Source: Halichondria panicea
Taxonomy: Eukaryota > Porifera > Demospongiae > Suberitida > Halichondriidae
Assembly (NCBI RefSeq): GCF_963675165.1
Contig: NC_087383.1
Coordinates: forward strand, 4,494,979-4,558,978
Direction of reading: 5' to 3'
Length of the DNA: 64,000 nucleotides
The translations under genes and the position numbers were made by a program. Shown piece by piece: positions 45,782 to 57,431 of the stretch (its first letter is position 1; every line of letters begins with the position of its first letter). A model generated the notes under the pieces. That model searched no databases and was not told the origin of the DNA. It saw only the letters and a list, made by a program, of their open reading frames with translations.

Positions 45782-47329
45782 TATAGGCATGATTCATAAT
45801 TATGTGCATCATTGGTCTCAGATTAGTTTACCTGGAAGTCTGGCAAGAGATGTTGTTGTTGTGGTCTAGACTACCAGACATACATACCCAAAATGAGAGC
45901 ACGCATGCACAGTATCTGGGATATGGAAAACCTATTATAGCTGTTTAGCTCCAAGAATAGATCTAATTTGATTGAATCAAGGATATGCAAGTTGACCACT
46001 GTGTGTATATGGATGCAAGTTCACCACGCATGTATATGGATGCATGCATGTTCTAGTTAATACCACAGAGGTATGATTTGACTTCTTTCCCATCTGGGCC
46101 ATGCAGCTTTCTCGCTTCTGTTTAGTCTAATCTAACTGTCTGCATGGGCTATACCAAAGTCATAATTCATGAATATAATTATAATGAGGGTAGTGCATGT
46201 ATATAGATCTATATAGGTGTTCATTTCGTATTATTGGTCTCAGATTACTCTGCCTGCAATTCATGCATGAGATATATATCACTTGATATTTGCCACAATA
46301 ATTATAGACACGCACTTTGCATAAAAACCACACATCATTTTGTACAGTGTATATGCATGCATGTGTTTCAGTTTGCAAAACCGACATGCACACATTAATA
46401 GCTATATTTTAGGCGGTAAGAAGTCCAATCGGTGATTAATGAACTATATTAAAGGTGTCAAGGTGGGTACATTATGCTGGTATATAATTATATAATGGGC
46501 ACACTTTGTTCAACAGCACTGCCAAACATGATTTTGAAATCTGATCTAGATTGACTTTTGAACTACGATTTTGGTTTCAAGTATTAATTTACTCATGAGT
46601 AAAATCACTTTAATGGGCACTTTCTAGAAGAATTCCATGAGCATAAAGAATTAAATGATGAATGTACTTGATTGCATTGCTAAAGAAGGTGTGAAAATAA
46701 TTATGAATCGTGAAACACAGCTAGGATGCTTGACTTCAAGACATGTTGTAGGCCTTGTAGGCCTTGTGGCAACAACTGCATGGGGTGCTCAAGCACGTGT
46801 GTATAGCTTTAAATTTGTATGATGGTTGCGTGTCCACCAGCATAGGAATTCTAGCAAGTTCTAATTGGACTCGCAACTATAAGTATATTGGTAGATTATA
46901 TGCTAGCATAATTATATGCTAGCATAATTATATGCTCAAAATAGGCATCTTATTTGTGTAAGAATTATGCTGGCATAATGGGCACCTTTATTTATGATAA
47001 TAGACGGCTTTGGAAAAACAATCGTAGGCCTTTTGCCGTAATAATTATATATGCATAATTTCTCATAATGCATGCATTGGTAGATATAGTTATCTCCTTA
47101 GCATGCATGGCATGATATTCTAGGTTAGATCTATAGTGTCATACATTGACCATTATAAAGTTTGTGATGTTACTCGGATGGTATCAATGGTGTGGTCTAC
47201 GTTAAGCTTGTGGTTTATAGAAGAAATTGAAAAGGAGAATTATAATTATAGGAAATGTCTTGAGCATAGACTGCATGCGGTTGCCCATGCAAGCGGTGTA
47301 TTGTATTCACTGCTCTGAAGTCAGCTATA

Positions 47330-47469
47330 CACTGTAAAAAATGATGTGTGGTTTTGACGCAGAGTGCGTGGCTATTGTGGCAAACGTGCGTTTTTTCTTG
47401 CGTTTTTTCCTGATAATTGCCACAATAGTCACACACTTGCGTCAAAACCACACACCATTTTTTACAGTG
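47330..47469. mobile_element. Hairpin MITE M3 in block D, second copy
   Basis: Nearly identical to 45654-45781, with a short internal duplication of TTTTTTCTTGCG type. TA flanks; the E arm near 55243-55252 reads CATACTATATAGCTG without the insert. Confidence 0.9.
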
Positions 47470-47822
47470 TATAGTATGGAATCTGGATGAGTATAATTAT
47501 ACATGTCTGCATGTATATAGCAGGTTTTGTGACACAATGGGCTCATTAATTGGTATACAATGTGTATTGTGATCGTGTGCATCTTAGTAACTGCTAAATG
47601 TTTTGCCATTGGAATGTGCTAATAGAATTAACTAGGTCAACCCTTCATAACCTTTTCTTGGATACACAGATCACATTACATTCACTAAAAATGGCAGTTA
47701 GAAGGATTCTGCCTACATACTGTACCGAGGTCAGCATGCAGGCTATATAATGAGCTGAAAACAGAGAGCGAGTATAAGCAACTCATAAGCAGCCAAGGAC
47801 CCAATTTGTATCAGCAGCAAGA

Positions 47823-48541
47823 ATGAAGATATTCGCTTTCCTCCTGGTGTCAGTGGCTTTATGCTCACAACAGTTGGTGAATGGATCACTTGCGATAGAT
47901 GTGCTGAAGGCAATTCAGATGAGCCAAAACAACAAAGAAGCCCTAACACAGGCATTGGTATTGCAAGCTTTAAAAGATTCGTCCAATGCAGTGAAAGAAT
48001 CAAGAATTACCTATGAAGACAGAGGTAGAGCCCGCATTAGTCAAGCAGCGTCTTTCCTAACTATCCAAGACTGTGATACTGCTGGAAATATTGTAAATTC
48101 CATATTGCAGCCGGCACTAGGCTGGATTCCAGGCATTGCAAATACTGTAAATGTTTTGGTCAACTGTGGAATATCGTCAGGCTGTACACAAGTGAGAGTC
48201 CAAGTACCAGCAGGAAATACCGTGGCTGATATTGATGTTTGCACCGTTAGCGGTAAATGAACCTTATACATTTAATGCATGCAGTAAATGTATAGTGCAA
48301 TAATTATAATAAGCTCTCCATAATTATAATCATTATATTTATTCATACATATGCAGGTGGTGGTTTTTGTGTGGAGGTATATGGAGGTTCAGGTTCACCG
48401 TGTTCAGGTGGAATCCCATTCCCCATTCCCATCCCCATAGCTTCAACTGGAACAACTGCTCCAATCACACTGACGCTTAACATACTAGCCAATTGTGCGA
48501 TGATTAACGTGGGAAATATCCAAACGTGTTCAAACAACTAA
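47823..48541 (+). CDS. Small secreted Cys-rich protein, copy D
   Basis: Exons 47823-48252 and 48357-48541, intron 104 bases. Differs from A at L10S (signal peptide), H64Y and A108T; exon 2 product identical. TATA box 47744-47750. The ATG seen just before exon 2 in other copies is ATA here, which confirms that exon 2 does not rely on its own start codon. Confidence 0.84.
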
Positions 48542-49065
48542 AGAAGTAAAGAACATGCGTATACTGCTGTAGAATATATATAGCTGTATTAAGTGACTGG
48601 GAAATATAGTGTATATACCGAATACAACTATAGCTGGAGTATAGAATCTGTTTTGTAGTATATTGAATTCTTAAACATTATTTGAGTTTACTATTAAAAT
48701 ATAGATCTACCATAGATATAATTAATATACTGCATGTATATACAGATATGTGTGCAAAATACCTCGGGACAGGCAGTATTCATATGATTGTACAAGATCG
48801 ATGCATGAGCACAATTATATTGGCAAGCGATCTGATGCACATATAGCTGCTCTGAGTTAGATACATATACTATTAGAGGTTGGTAGATTATGCTTGATAT
48901 AATTATTACCGAGCTAACAGCCTATTATTCAGTTATTATGCCTAGGTGTGCATGCGCAAGCGAGGTATACGGTAGTGTGTTTGTGCTGTATTTTTCCTAG
49001 CCTCGATCCCAGGCCGCGCTTTTATAACGATTAGGCGAACAACTAGTAGTCAAGAGCACATAAAA

Positions 49066-49080
49066 CCCTAACCCTAACCC
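49066..49080. repeat. Telomere-like CCCTAA repeats, block D
   Basis: CCCTAACCCTAACCC at the same position of the repeat as in blocks A and F. Confidence 0.8.
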
Positions 49081-49110
49081 TCTCTTTTATGCGCTCTGGC
49101 CTGGTACTAG

Positions 49111-49791
49111 TTGTCTGCGCATGCATGCGTCAGTCGTTCGTCAGATTCTGACGAATGTATATTCTCGTTCAGTGACATTTTTTATTGGTATACCATCGTG
49201 TATACTAGCCAGTATCCCGTTTATTAGAGGAATGGCTCTTAGCTGAAGCTTTTGTCTTTCCTGAAGCTTAGAAAACATTATTCTGAAGAATTCTTAAGAC
49301 AAAGTAAGTGAAGAGGCTGTAAAGCTTTATCAAGCTTGTCAAGGTCAGATCTTTTTGTGTGGTTCTATCAATTAAGTCATAGATTTTGTAGGATACCCTT
49401 GGATTAGTTTAAATATTTTCACTTGACTTTTCACTGATATACAAAGTACCATGTGCTATATACTATAGAACATATCACATGCCGAGCATAATACAACATG
49501 AACAAAAAACAACTTAGAATGGACATGACTATTATCGGCCATAGGCCTGAACATACCACCGGCCATGACCGGACGGTGTTATAGGAGCGAGTGACTCCCC
49601 AAATAATGTCTCCCGGTCACTCCTATACCTAGTCACCAGTGATCGACCCCAGGTCACTCACGCCTAGGAATAAAAAAACGTAAGGTGTTAGGTATAATTA
49701 TGCAGACTATAGCAGACCTCTTTCTCTGTGCTTCTGTGTACATAACACTCTGTACATGTAGGTCTTTACTTATAATTATGTGCATCACATT
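49111..49791. repeat. Sequence shared with block F end and with 25393 element interior
   Basis: Matches about 63287-63935 and, diverged and inverted, 26110-26370; it includes a GAGTGACTCC repeat at 49556-49678. No gene. Confidence 0.7.
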
Positions 49792-49913
49792 CAGGGGTGG
49801 ATCCAGGATTCTTGATAGGGGGAGCTAAAAATATTTTACTAAAAAAAAAAAAAAAAAAAGGTCATCTGTTTTCAAGCACAATGTGTTTCCTGCATGACTG
49901 ACTCATCAAGTTC

Positions 49914-50730
49914 TAGCCTCGATTCCAGGCCGCTATTTAGGCCTTGTGAAGGTAGACTCGCAAGCCACTCCCTTTTCTCTGATTGGACGGGGGCGGGAGA
50001 AAAGGGACTGGTGACTCTGGGACACATTTTGTGTCTCTACCAGAATTTGGGTAGAGATTATTCATTGATTTTTCCACGTGATCCAAAAATTGCGTGAGGT
50101 TAAGTAGAATTGCGTAGCCTGCAAAAGTGATCGCGGGCTTCTTAGCTACAGTTTAAGAATGGATGCTAGTGCTAGAAAAGAGAAGATGATGGAGTAATAA
50201 CATCATCAGGCATTCAGCTAGGATATAGTCATCTAAGACACCAGCAGAGATTAGCTTGTTTTAGTTTTACGTGATGAGAACTGGCAGCCGAAAGTCATTG
50301 GTTGCCTAAAGCTTTTAATAACCTGTACAATACAAGACAGATAATGGCAGAGGGCAGCAGTTGAATTGAGAGTAGTCAGACTTGTACAAGCTGTCTTAAA
50401 TCGCTGCCACTCCTCGGTTCAAAGAAGGACTGCCAAGATTTCTACGTTCATCAGCTGTTCCATGCTAATCCACAAGTTGTGGCACAACAGACACTGGTAC
50501 AAGGATCTATAAAATCAAAAGGCTGGCTAGATAGATCTGTATACTTGTCTTCTGTGTGTCTTTAGCTTTTGACGCATCAGAATAAATTGGATAATTTGCA
50601 CGTGACATTAATAGTTAATAGCATTCCTGATTTACACAAGCTGTAGCCCAGAGTCACCAGTCCCTTTTCTCCCGCCCCCGTCCAATCAGAGAAAAGGGAG
50701 TGGCTTGCGAGTCTATTGTGAAGGAGGCTA
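49914..50730. mobile_element. Mutator-like element, 817 bases
   Basis: Starts TAGCCTCGATTCCAGGCC, ends GAGGCTA, and is flanked by ATCAAGTTC at 49905-49913 and 50731-50739. Internal inverted repeats at 49954-50021 and 50647-50714 (start AGACTCGCAAGCCACTCCC). The interior is not recognisably coding, though 50400-50500 has a GGTTCAAAGAAGGAC stretch also seen at 43481. Confidence 0.85.
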
Positions 50731-50739
50731 ATCAAGTTC

Positions 50740-51540
50740 CAGCCTCGGTCCCAGGCCGATTTTTCTTTAATAGAACGAAGTTGAAAAATACGGCCTGGTA
50801 TTGATTGTATCTGGGCGTGGCAGGAACCGGAAACAAAAGCAGAGATTCTTTACATTTTGTTTCCTGCTTTTTTTCTGTAATACTAAAGGTGTACGTAGAG
50901 GCATTTTACTCCCGTAAAAGTTACAGTAATGTAGCTCCGTGTTATGTTCTCAATTTATAGCTAGCTAGCTATGGCATGCAACGCGTTGTCTTGTTTGAAG
51001 CAAGATGGCCTCACTCTCATGGCAGAACAGGCCCAGGCTCTCAAGCTCCTGTTTGAGGGAAGGGACGTGTTTATCTGGTTCCCAACGGGGTATGGCAAGT
51101 CTCTCTGCTATATCAGTTGCTACCCTTTTTAATGGACTACAAGCTAGGTAGGACCAAGGCTCCTCCTGTTGACAAAAGTGTTGTTCTTGTTAATTGTCTC
51201 TCCCTTTGTATCTCTCATCATGAGACTCATGATTGACCAGGTCAGGAGTCTAAACAATAGCGGTGTTTCTGCTGCCATCCTCAGTAGCAATAAAGGAATC
51301 GACAAAGATTTGGTTGCCACTGCCAAAGAAGTGTCTTCTGGGAAGTATTTCCTGCTGTATACTGCCCCAGAGGTTGTTGTTGAAGACCACTGTTGGAGGA
51401 TTAATTTTTTGTTGTACCACAGAGTCAATTTGTTTTATATTAAAAAACCACGCCCAGATCACGCCCAAATACAATCAATACCAGGCCTAGTAGGCGACCT
51501 AGCGTTCAATTGGAGACGGATCGGCCTGGTGTCGAGGCTA
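50740..51540. mobile_element. Mutator-like element with captured RecQ fragment (Pack-MULE-like)
   Basis: Starts CAGCCTCGGTCCCAGGCCG and ends CGGCCTGGTGTCGAGGCTA; the inverted repeats extend about 85-90 bases and include ATACAATCAATACCAGGCC. It is flanked by ATCAAGTTC at 50731-50739 and 51541-51549. The interior is mainly a RecQ-like gene 5' part (50971-51396). The left ~340 bases recur inverted at 1-342, so the gene-bearing form exists in at least two copies. Confidence 0.85.
50971..51396 (+). pseudogene. Captured RecQ-like helicase 5' fragment
   Basis: ATG 50971 opens a frame to motif I (FPTGYGKSLCY). After a shift near 51105-51110 it continues QLLPFLMDYKLGRTKAPPVD and SVVLV. After another near 51180-51200 it gives VSPFVSLI, MIDQVRSLNNSGVSAAILSS and YTAPEVVVEDHCW. 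Homology stops there, before the DEAH box. It is more similar to the fragment at 1-111 than to the pseudogene at 41883. It has no ATPase motif II and cannot encode a helicase. Confidence 0.8.
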
Positions 51541-51578
51541 ATCAAGTTCATGCTCAGAGTAATAAACTGGGTGTGGCC

Positions 51579-51592
51579 TAGCATCGAGGCTA
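51579..51592. mobile_element. 14-base vestigial Mutator-like element
   Basis: TAGCATCGAGGCTA flanked on both sides by GGTGTGGCC (51570-51578 and 51593-51601). It is best explained as an element of the TAGCCTCG family that lost nearly its whole interior. Confidence 0.65.
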
Positions 51593-51714
51593 GGTGTGGC
51601 CATGATAATGTAACCGCAGTGAGCCTTGATAGCTCTAGATTCTATTTTTCAGGCTTGTCATCAAGTCAAGGGGGGTGCTCAAGCCCCCAAAGCGCCCCAC
51701 TGGATCCGCCACTG

Positions 51715-52386
51715 ACATTGACCTCTCAGATTACTTTACCTGCATAAAAGTCTGCTTGGTAAGAGATGTACAGTTATGTTCCAGTAAGACTACTGGGAAA
51801 ACCTGTTCAGCTCTATTATATAAGGACAGTTAAGAATTACATGCATAATGCCATTGTGTACACAGAGGCAGACCATTTCCCATGGGCCATGCAGCATTAC
51901 TCTGTTTAATAAGGTGGGAAAAACGCATGTTTATTACTGTATCCCTGAGAAACTTTTATGAGTCCCACATTTTATACTAGCAACACAGCATACAAAAGTA
52001 CATGGAAAATATACTGCAGCTGGTCTAACATGTATATCACATGTTAAAAACAAATTTTTGGGGTAAGTTTGTGGACAGGAAATAGCGGGTGAGTGTAATG
52101 CGGAATGGAATGGAATATGGAACGGAATATGGAATGACAAACTTAGTAATAAAAAGAGAGCTGCTGATGGTGCTCTGTATTTTTTTTAGTGTAGTATGAC
52201 ATAAATACTTGTAAAAAGTGTTACATTATAAACACACAGTTAATTTTAGAAGACTGTTAGATTCTAATTGAATTTCTGGGATATAACATACAAATTACAT
52301 GCATATACACATTGTACAGTGTCTAGCTTTAGCCAAGTATAATTATGCTGTGCCTAAATTAAACAAGTAAAGTGTTGAATATATAC
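51715..52386. other. Intergenic, partly repeated, GGAAT microsatellite
   Basis: About 51840-52080 is a diverged relative of 44290-44560. GGAATGGAATGGAATATGG-type repetition lies at 52101-52137. No gene. Confidence 0.5.
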
Positions 52387-53091
52387 CTGCAAAGTTTTGG
52401 CCCTTGGTGAAACTTTAAACAATTTGTGCGTATTGAAGAGACAACACTGACCAAGCCTTTTGCCACAATTATTAGGTTGTAAAGTCTGATGATCTCAATT
52501 TTGTCTTGAGGAATGCCCAAATACACGGCAAATGATTGTGGATTTGTGAGAGTGCTCAGTTCCTTATATAAAAGAGGTAGTGTAAAATCTGGAATGGCTG
52601 TAGGAGAATACACCATCGAACAAGTCATTCAAGTAGTTTAACAGTAAAATCAAGCTGTGAATTTGCAGTGCACATATTTGCTTAGGCTAAGCTATGCGCT
52701 CAACTATACTATATAATTATACTCAAATCACTATAGTCATTTATATAGATCTATATATTATTATGTAAAACACCATCAGCAGGCACTTAGCTTATTGCTC
52801 TACACCTTCGTGTTGCTGACATTTTGAGGGTTGAAGTGTAGTTGCTACTCCATCGGTATTTCCGTGATGTAAGTCTTGTGTTTTCTTACCACTGTTGTTT
52901 GAAGTCAGTTCATCTTGTGAGCCATTATTGGAGTGATGTGATGAGTCAGCACTAGGGTTGTGTACGGCTTCATACTCATCTGAAAACAAATCGACATCCG
53001 AAGTGCCGCTTTCAATCTGTTCGTCAGACAGTTGTTGTTCCAATATACAATCTAGAAGCTCATCCCACATTTGAAGGAACTCAGCCAACAT
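52387..53091 (-). CDS. Two-exon acidic protein gene, unknown family
   Basis: Exon 52890-53091 (starting ATG 53089-53091) joins in phase through a strong donor (GTAAGAA) to exon 52387-52597 after TTCTCCTACAG, giving about 137 codons up to a further donor at 52386 (GTATAT). Exon 1 is acidic and Ser/Asn-rich (LEQQLSDEQIESGTSDVDLF). Exon 2 has FTLPLLYKELSTLTNPQSF and YLGIPQDKIEII, faintly like the start of a Death-fold domain as found in many basal-animal proteins; this is only a resemblance. No downstream exon was identified, and an AG directly before the ATG allows exon 1 to be internal. Located in the single-copy loop between the D and E arms. Confidence 0.45.
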
Positions 53092-53144
53092 CTATATACA
53101 TAATGGTGTGTAAAGAAATTCACTTAATAATTGTGACATGATTT

Positions 53145-53600
53145 TATGTCTCGGTGCGCATGCACAAGCGTGGTATACAGTAGTGTGTTTGTGTGTGTAT
53201 CTGTGTGTGTGTCTGTGTGTGTGTGTGTGTGTGTGTAGACTGCTACAGCTGCTCAAGGATCAATGAAGTGCAAGTAAGAGTTTCTATATAGGCTTCTAGA
53301 AATTCGTGGCCATTTGCAAAATAATGCTTTGTTCTCGAGTTATGCCTTATACACTTGGAATACCATTGATTGCAGCCTTTTCAGAAGAGTGCGTAGAATA
53401 ACTTGTTCACCGAGTGTTGCTACTCTACTTGTAGTTAGCTCTGCACTAGAACGCTAGCTATTGGTAGCTGCAAGAGTTGAGAAGAGAGCTGCAAGGCTCT
53501 GCTGATGCGCAGCCATTCATTTAGACTTGGATTTTTGGCATCGATCATTTTTAATAATCATGGCCGATCCTTACCCGATTATCTTCGAGAGTTTTCTGGA
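53145..53600 (+). repeat. Dispersed repeat R1, long copy
   Basis: Follows the 945-1440 copy end to end with a (GT)n tract at about 53186-53236. Confidence 0.85.
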
Positions 53601-54179
53601 TTCTGCCTTTGCATGCACAGCAAGGCCAAGAGCGCATAAAAGAGAGGGTTAAGGTTAGGGTTTTATGCGACTACTATAGTTGTTCGCCTAATCATTATAA
53701 AAGCGCGGCCTGGGATCGAGGCTAGGAAAAATACAGCACAAACATACTACCGTATACCTCGCTTGCGCATGCACACCTAGGCATAATAACTGAATAATAG
53801 GCTGTTAACTTGGTAATAATTATCTCAAGCATGCATAATCTACCAACCCCTATATGTATCTAGCTCAGAGCAGCTATGTGCATCAGATCGCTTGCCAATA
53901 TAATTGTGCTCATGCATCGATCCTGTACAATCATATGAGTACTGCCTGTCCCGAGGTATTTTGCACACATATCTATATACATGCAGTATAATTATAGTAA
54001 TATCTATGGTAGATCTATACTTTAACTCAAAATAATGTTTAAGAATTCAATATTATTACTACAAAACAGATTCTATATACTCCAGCTAGTTGTATTCCTT
54101 CTTATGGTATACACTATATTTCCCAGTCACTTAATACAGCTATATATATTCTACAGCAGTACGCATGTTCTTTACTTCT

Positions 54180-54895
54180 TTAGTTGTTTGAACACGTTTG
54201 GATATTTCCCACGTTAATCATCGCACAATTGGCTAGTATGTTAAGCGTCAGTGTGATTGGAGCAGTTGTTCCAGTTGAAGCTATGGGGATGGGAATGGGG
54301 AATGGGATTCCACCTGAACACGGTGAACCTGAACCTCCATATACCTCCACACAAAAACCACCACCTGCATATGTATGAATAAACATAATGATTATAATTA
54401 TGGAGAGCTTATTATAATTATTGCACTATACATTTACTGCATGCATTAAATATATAAGGTTCATTTACCGCTAACGGTGCAAACATCAATATCAGCCACG
54501 GTATTTCCTGCTGGTACTTGGACTCTCACTTGTGTACAGCCTGACGATATTCCACAGTTGACCAAAACATTTACAGCATTTGCAATGCCTGGAATCCAGC
54601 CTAGTGCCGGCTGCAATATGGAATTTACAATATTTCCAGCAGTATCACAGTCTTGGATAGTTAGGAAAGACGCTGCTTGACTAATGCGGGCTCTACCCCT
54701 GTCTTCATGGGTAATTCTTGATTCTTTCACTGCAGACGAATCTTTTAAAGCTTGCAATACCAATGCCTGTGTTAGGGCTTCTTTGTTGTTTTGGCTCATC
54801 TGAATTGCCTTCAGCACATCTATCGCAGGTGATCCATTCACCAACTGTTGTGAGCATAAAGCCACTGACACCAGGAGGAAAGCGAATATCTTCAT
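54180..54895 (-). CDS. Small secreted Cys-rich protein, copy E
   Basis: Exons 54469-54895 and 54180-54364 (minus), intron 104 bases. Differs from A by L10S, L23P just after the signal peptide, and loss of Asn55 (one codon), so the product has 203 residues. All eight Cys are kept. TATA box 54968-54974. Confidence 0.84.
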
Positions 54896-56990
54896 TCTTG
54901 CTGCTGATACAAATTGGGTCCTTGGCTGCTTATGAGTTGCTTATACTCGCTCTCTGTTTTCAGCTCATTATATAGCCTGCATGCTGACCTCGGTACAGTA
55001 TATGCAGGCAGAATCCTTCTAACTGCCATTTTTAGTGAATGTAATGTGATCTGTGTATCCAAGAAAAGGTTATGAAGGGTTGACCTAGTTAATTCTATTA
55101 GCACATTCCAATGGCAAAACATTTAGCAGTTACTAAGATGCACACGATCACAATACACATTGCATACCAATTAATGAGCCCATTGTGTCACAAAACCTGC
55201 TATATACATGCAGACATGTATAATTATACTCATTCAGATTCCATACTATATAGCTGACTTCAGAGCAGTGAATACAATACACCGCTTGCATGGGCAACCG
55301 CATGCAGTCTATGCTCAAGACATTTCCTATAATTATAATTCTCCTTTTCAATTTCCTCTATAAACCACAAGCTTAACGTAGACCATACCATTGATACCAT
55401 CCGAGTAACATCACAAACTTTATAATGGTCAATGTATGACACTATAGATCTAACCTAGAATATCATGCCATGCATGCTAAGGAGATAACTATATCTACCA
55501 ATGCATGCATTATGAGAAATTATGCATATATAATTATTACGGCAAAAGGCCTACGATTGTTTTTCCAAAGCCGTCTATTATCATAAATAAAGGTGCCCAT
55601 TATGCCAGCATAATTCTTACACAAATAAGATGCCTATTTTGAGCATATAATTATGCTAGCATATAATCTACCAATATACCTATAGTTGCGAGTCCAATTA
55701 GAACTTGCTAGAATTCCTATGCTGGTGGACACGCAACCATCATACAAATTTAAAGCTATACACACGTGCTTGAGCACCCCATGCAGTTGTTGCCACAAGG
55801 CCTACAATATGTCTTAAAGTCAAGCATCCTGTGTTTCACGATTCATAATTATTTTCACACCTTCTTTAGCAATGCAATCAAGTACATTCATCATTTAATT
55901 CTTTATACTCATGGAATTCTTCTAGAAAGTGCCCGGGATTTTACTCATGAGTAAATTGATACCAAATGATATACTTGAAACCAAAATCGTAGTTCAAAAG
56001 TCAATCTAGATCAGATTTCAAAATCATGTTTGGCAGTGCTGTTGAACAAAGTGTGCCCATTATATAATTATATACCAGCATAATGTACCCACCTTGACAC
56101 CTTTAATATAGTTCATTAATCACCGATTGGACTTCTTGCCGCCTAAAATATAGCTATTATTATACATTAATGTGTGCATGTCGGTTTTGCAAGCTAAAAC
56201 ACATGCATGCATATACACTGTACAAAATGATGTGTGGTTTTTATGCAAAGTGCGTGACTATAATGATTGTGACAAATATCAAGTGATATAATTTTTTATA
56301 TCTCATGCATGAATTGCAGGCAGAGTAATCTGAGACCAATAATACGAAATGAACACCTATATAGATCTATATATGCATGCACTACCCTCATTATAATTAT
56401 ATTCATGAATTATGACTTTTGGTATAGCCCATGCAGACAGTTAGATTAGACTAAACAGAAGCGAGAAAGCTGCATGGCCCAGATCATACCTCTGTGGTAT
56501 TAACAAGAACATGCATGCATCCATATACATGCGTGGTGAACTTGCATCCATATACACATGCAGTGGTCAACTTGCATATCCTTGATTCAATCAAATTAGA
56601 CCTATTCTTGGAGCTAAACGGCTATAATAGGTTTTCCATATCCCAGATACTGTGCATGCATGCTCTCATTTTGGGTATGTATGTCTGGTAGTCTAGACCA
56701 CAACAACAACATCTCTTGCCAGACTTCCAGGTAAACTAATCTGAGACCATTGATGCACATAATTATGAATCATGCCTATAACATACATGCATGCACAGAA
56801 CGTTGTTTAACATGCAGAAGCAAATAGCAGGAAAATGCTGGGAAAGAGGTCTGCATGCCTATCACATGGGTATATCACATGGGTGGTAATCTGTGGTTGT
56901 CAATCAAAGATGTTGCTGGGACCCGAGCAGATGTTTCAACTTGCACCGCTACTCATAGGAGGTGGACCCCTTAGTTCATTAATCACATTA

Positions 56991-57194
56991 CCGTATAGCG
57001 GGTAATTTTCGTGGGGTAAAATATTCGTTATTTTCGTGGGCAGGCTGACTCCACGAAATTTTAACGTAGGCGTGGCTTATCGGAACGTAGGAATGCCGTG
57101 CAGCCACGAGACTAAACGAAATTTTTACTCACGAAAACCACCGTTTCTCGAGTTAAACAAATTTTTTACCCTACGAAACTTACCCGCTATACGG
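56991..57194. mobile_element. MITE family M2 in block E, best preserved
   Basis: Ends CCGTATAGCGGGTAATTTTC and inverse CTTACCCGCTATACGG, flanked by TA. This copy defines the family ends. Confidence 0.88.
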
Positions 57195-57207
57195 TACAAC
57201 ATAAATA

Positions 57208-57431
57208 CCATATAGCGCGAAATTTTAGAGGGGCTTAATTTTCGCGGATTTCGTGGGTTAGAATCCTACACGAAAATTAAGTCCACAAAAATTGTATTAC
57301 CTGCTATAACATGCATAGATTTAAAGGCATGGCTTCCGGTAAGCAGTCATTCCGCGAACATTGTGCAATGAAATAGCTTTTAGAGGCTAATCCACGAAAT
57401 ATAAGTGCCTCGAAAATTTCGCGCTATACGG
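57208..57431. mobile_element. MITE family M1 in block E
   Basis: Flanked by TA; paralogous to the insertion at 44972. The empty form at about 13070 reads CAACTTAAATAGCTTC. Confidence 0.9.

Larger units (their letters stand above)
44245..49110 (+). repeat. Left arm of the D/E inverted duplication (block D)
   Basis: Pairs inverted with 53630-58285 over nearly 5 kb, with indels. Holds gene copy D. Two M3 MITEs (45654, 47330) are present here and absent from the E arm. Confidence 0.9.
49792..51714. mobile_element. hAT-like composite with two nested Mutator-like elements
   Basis: Ends CAGGGGTGGATCCAGGATTC and inverse AGTGGATCCGCCACTG-type (GGATCCGCCACTG), flanked by ACATT at 49787-49791 and 51715-51719. 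An A-run lies near 49842-49859. Most of its length is two Mutator-like elements (49914-50730, 50740-51540). Confidence 0.82.
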
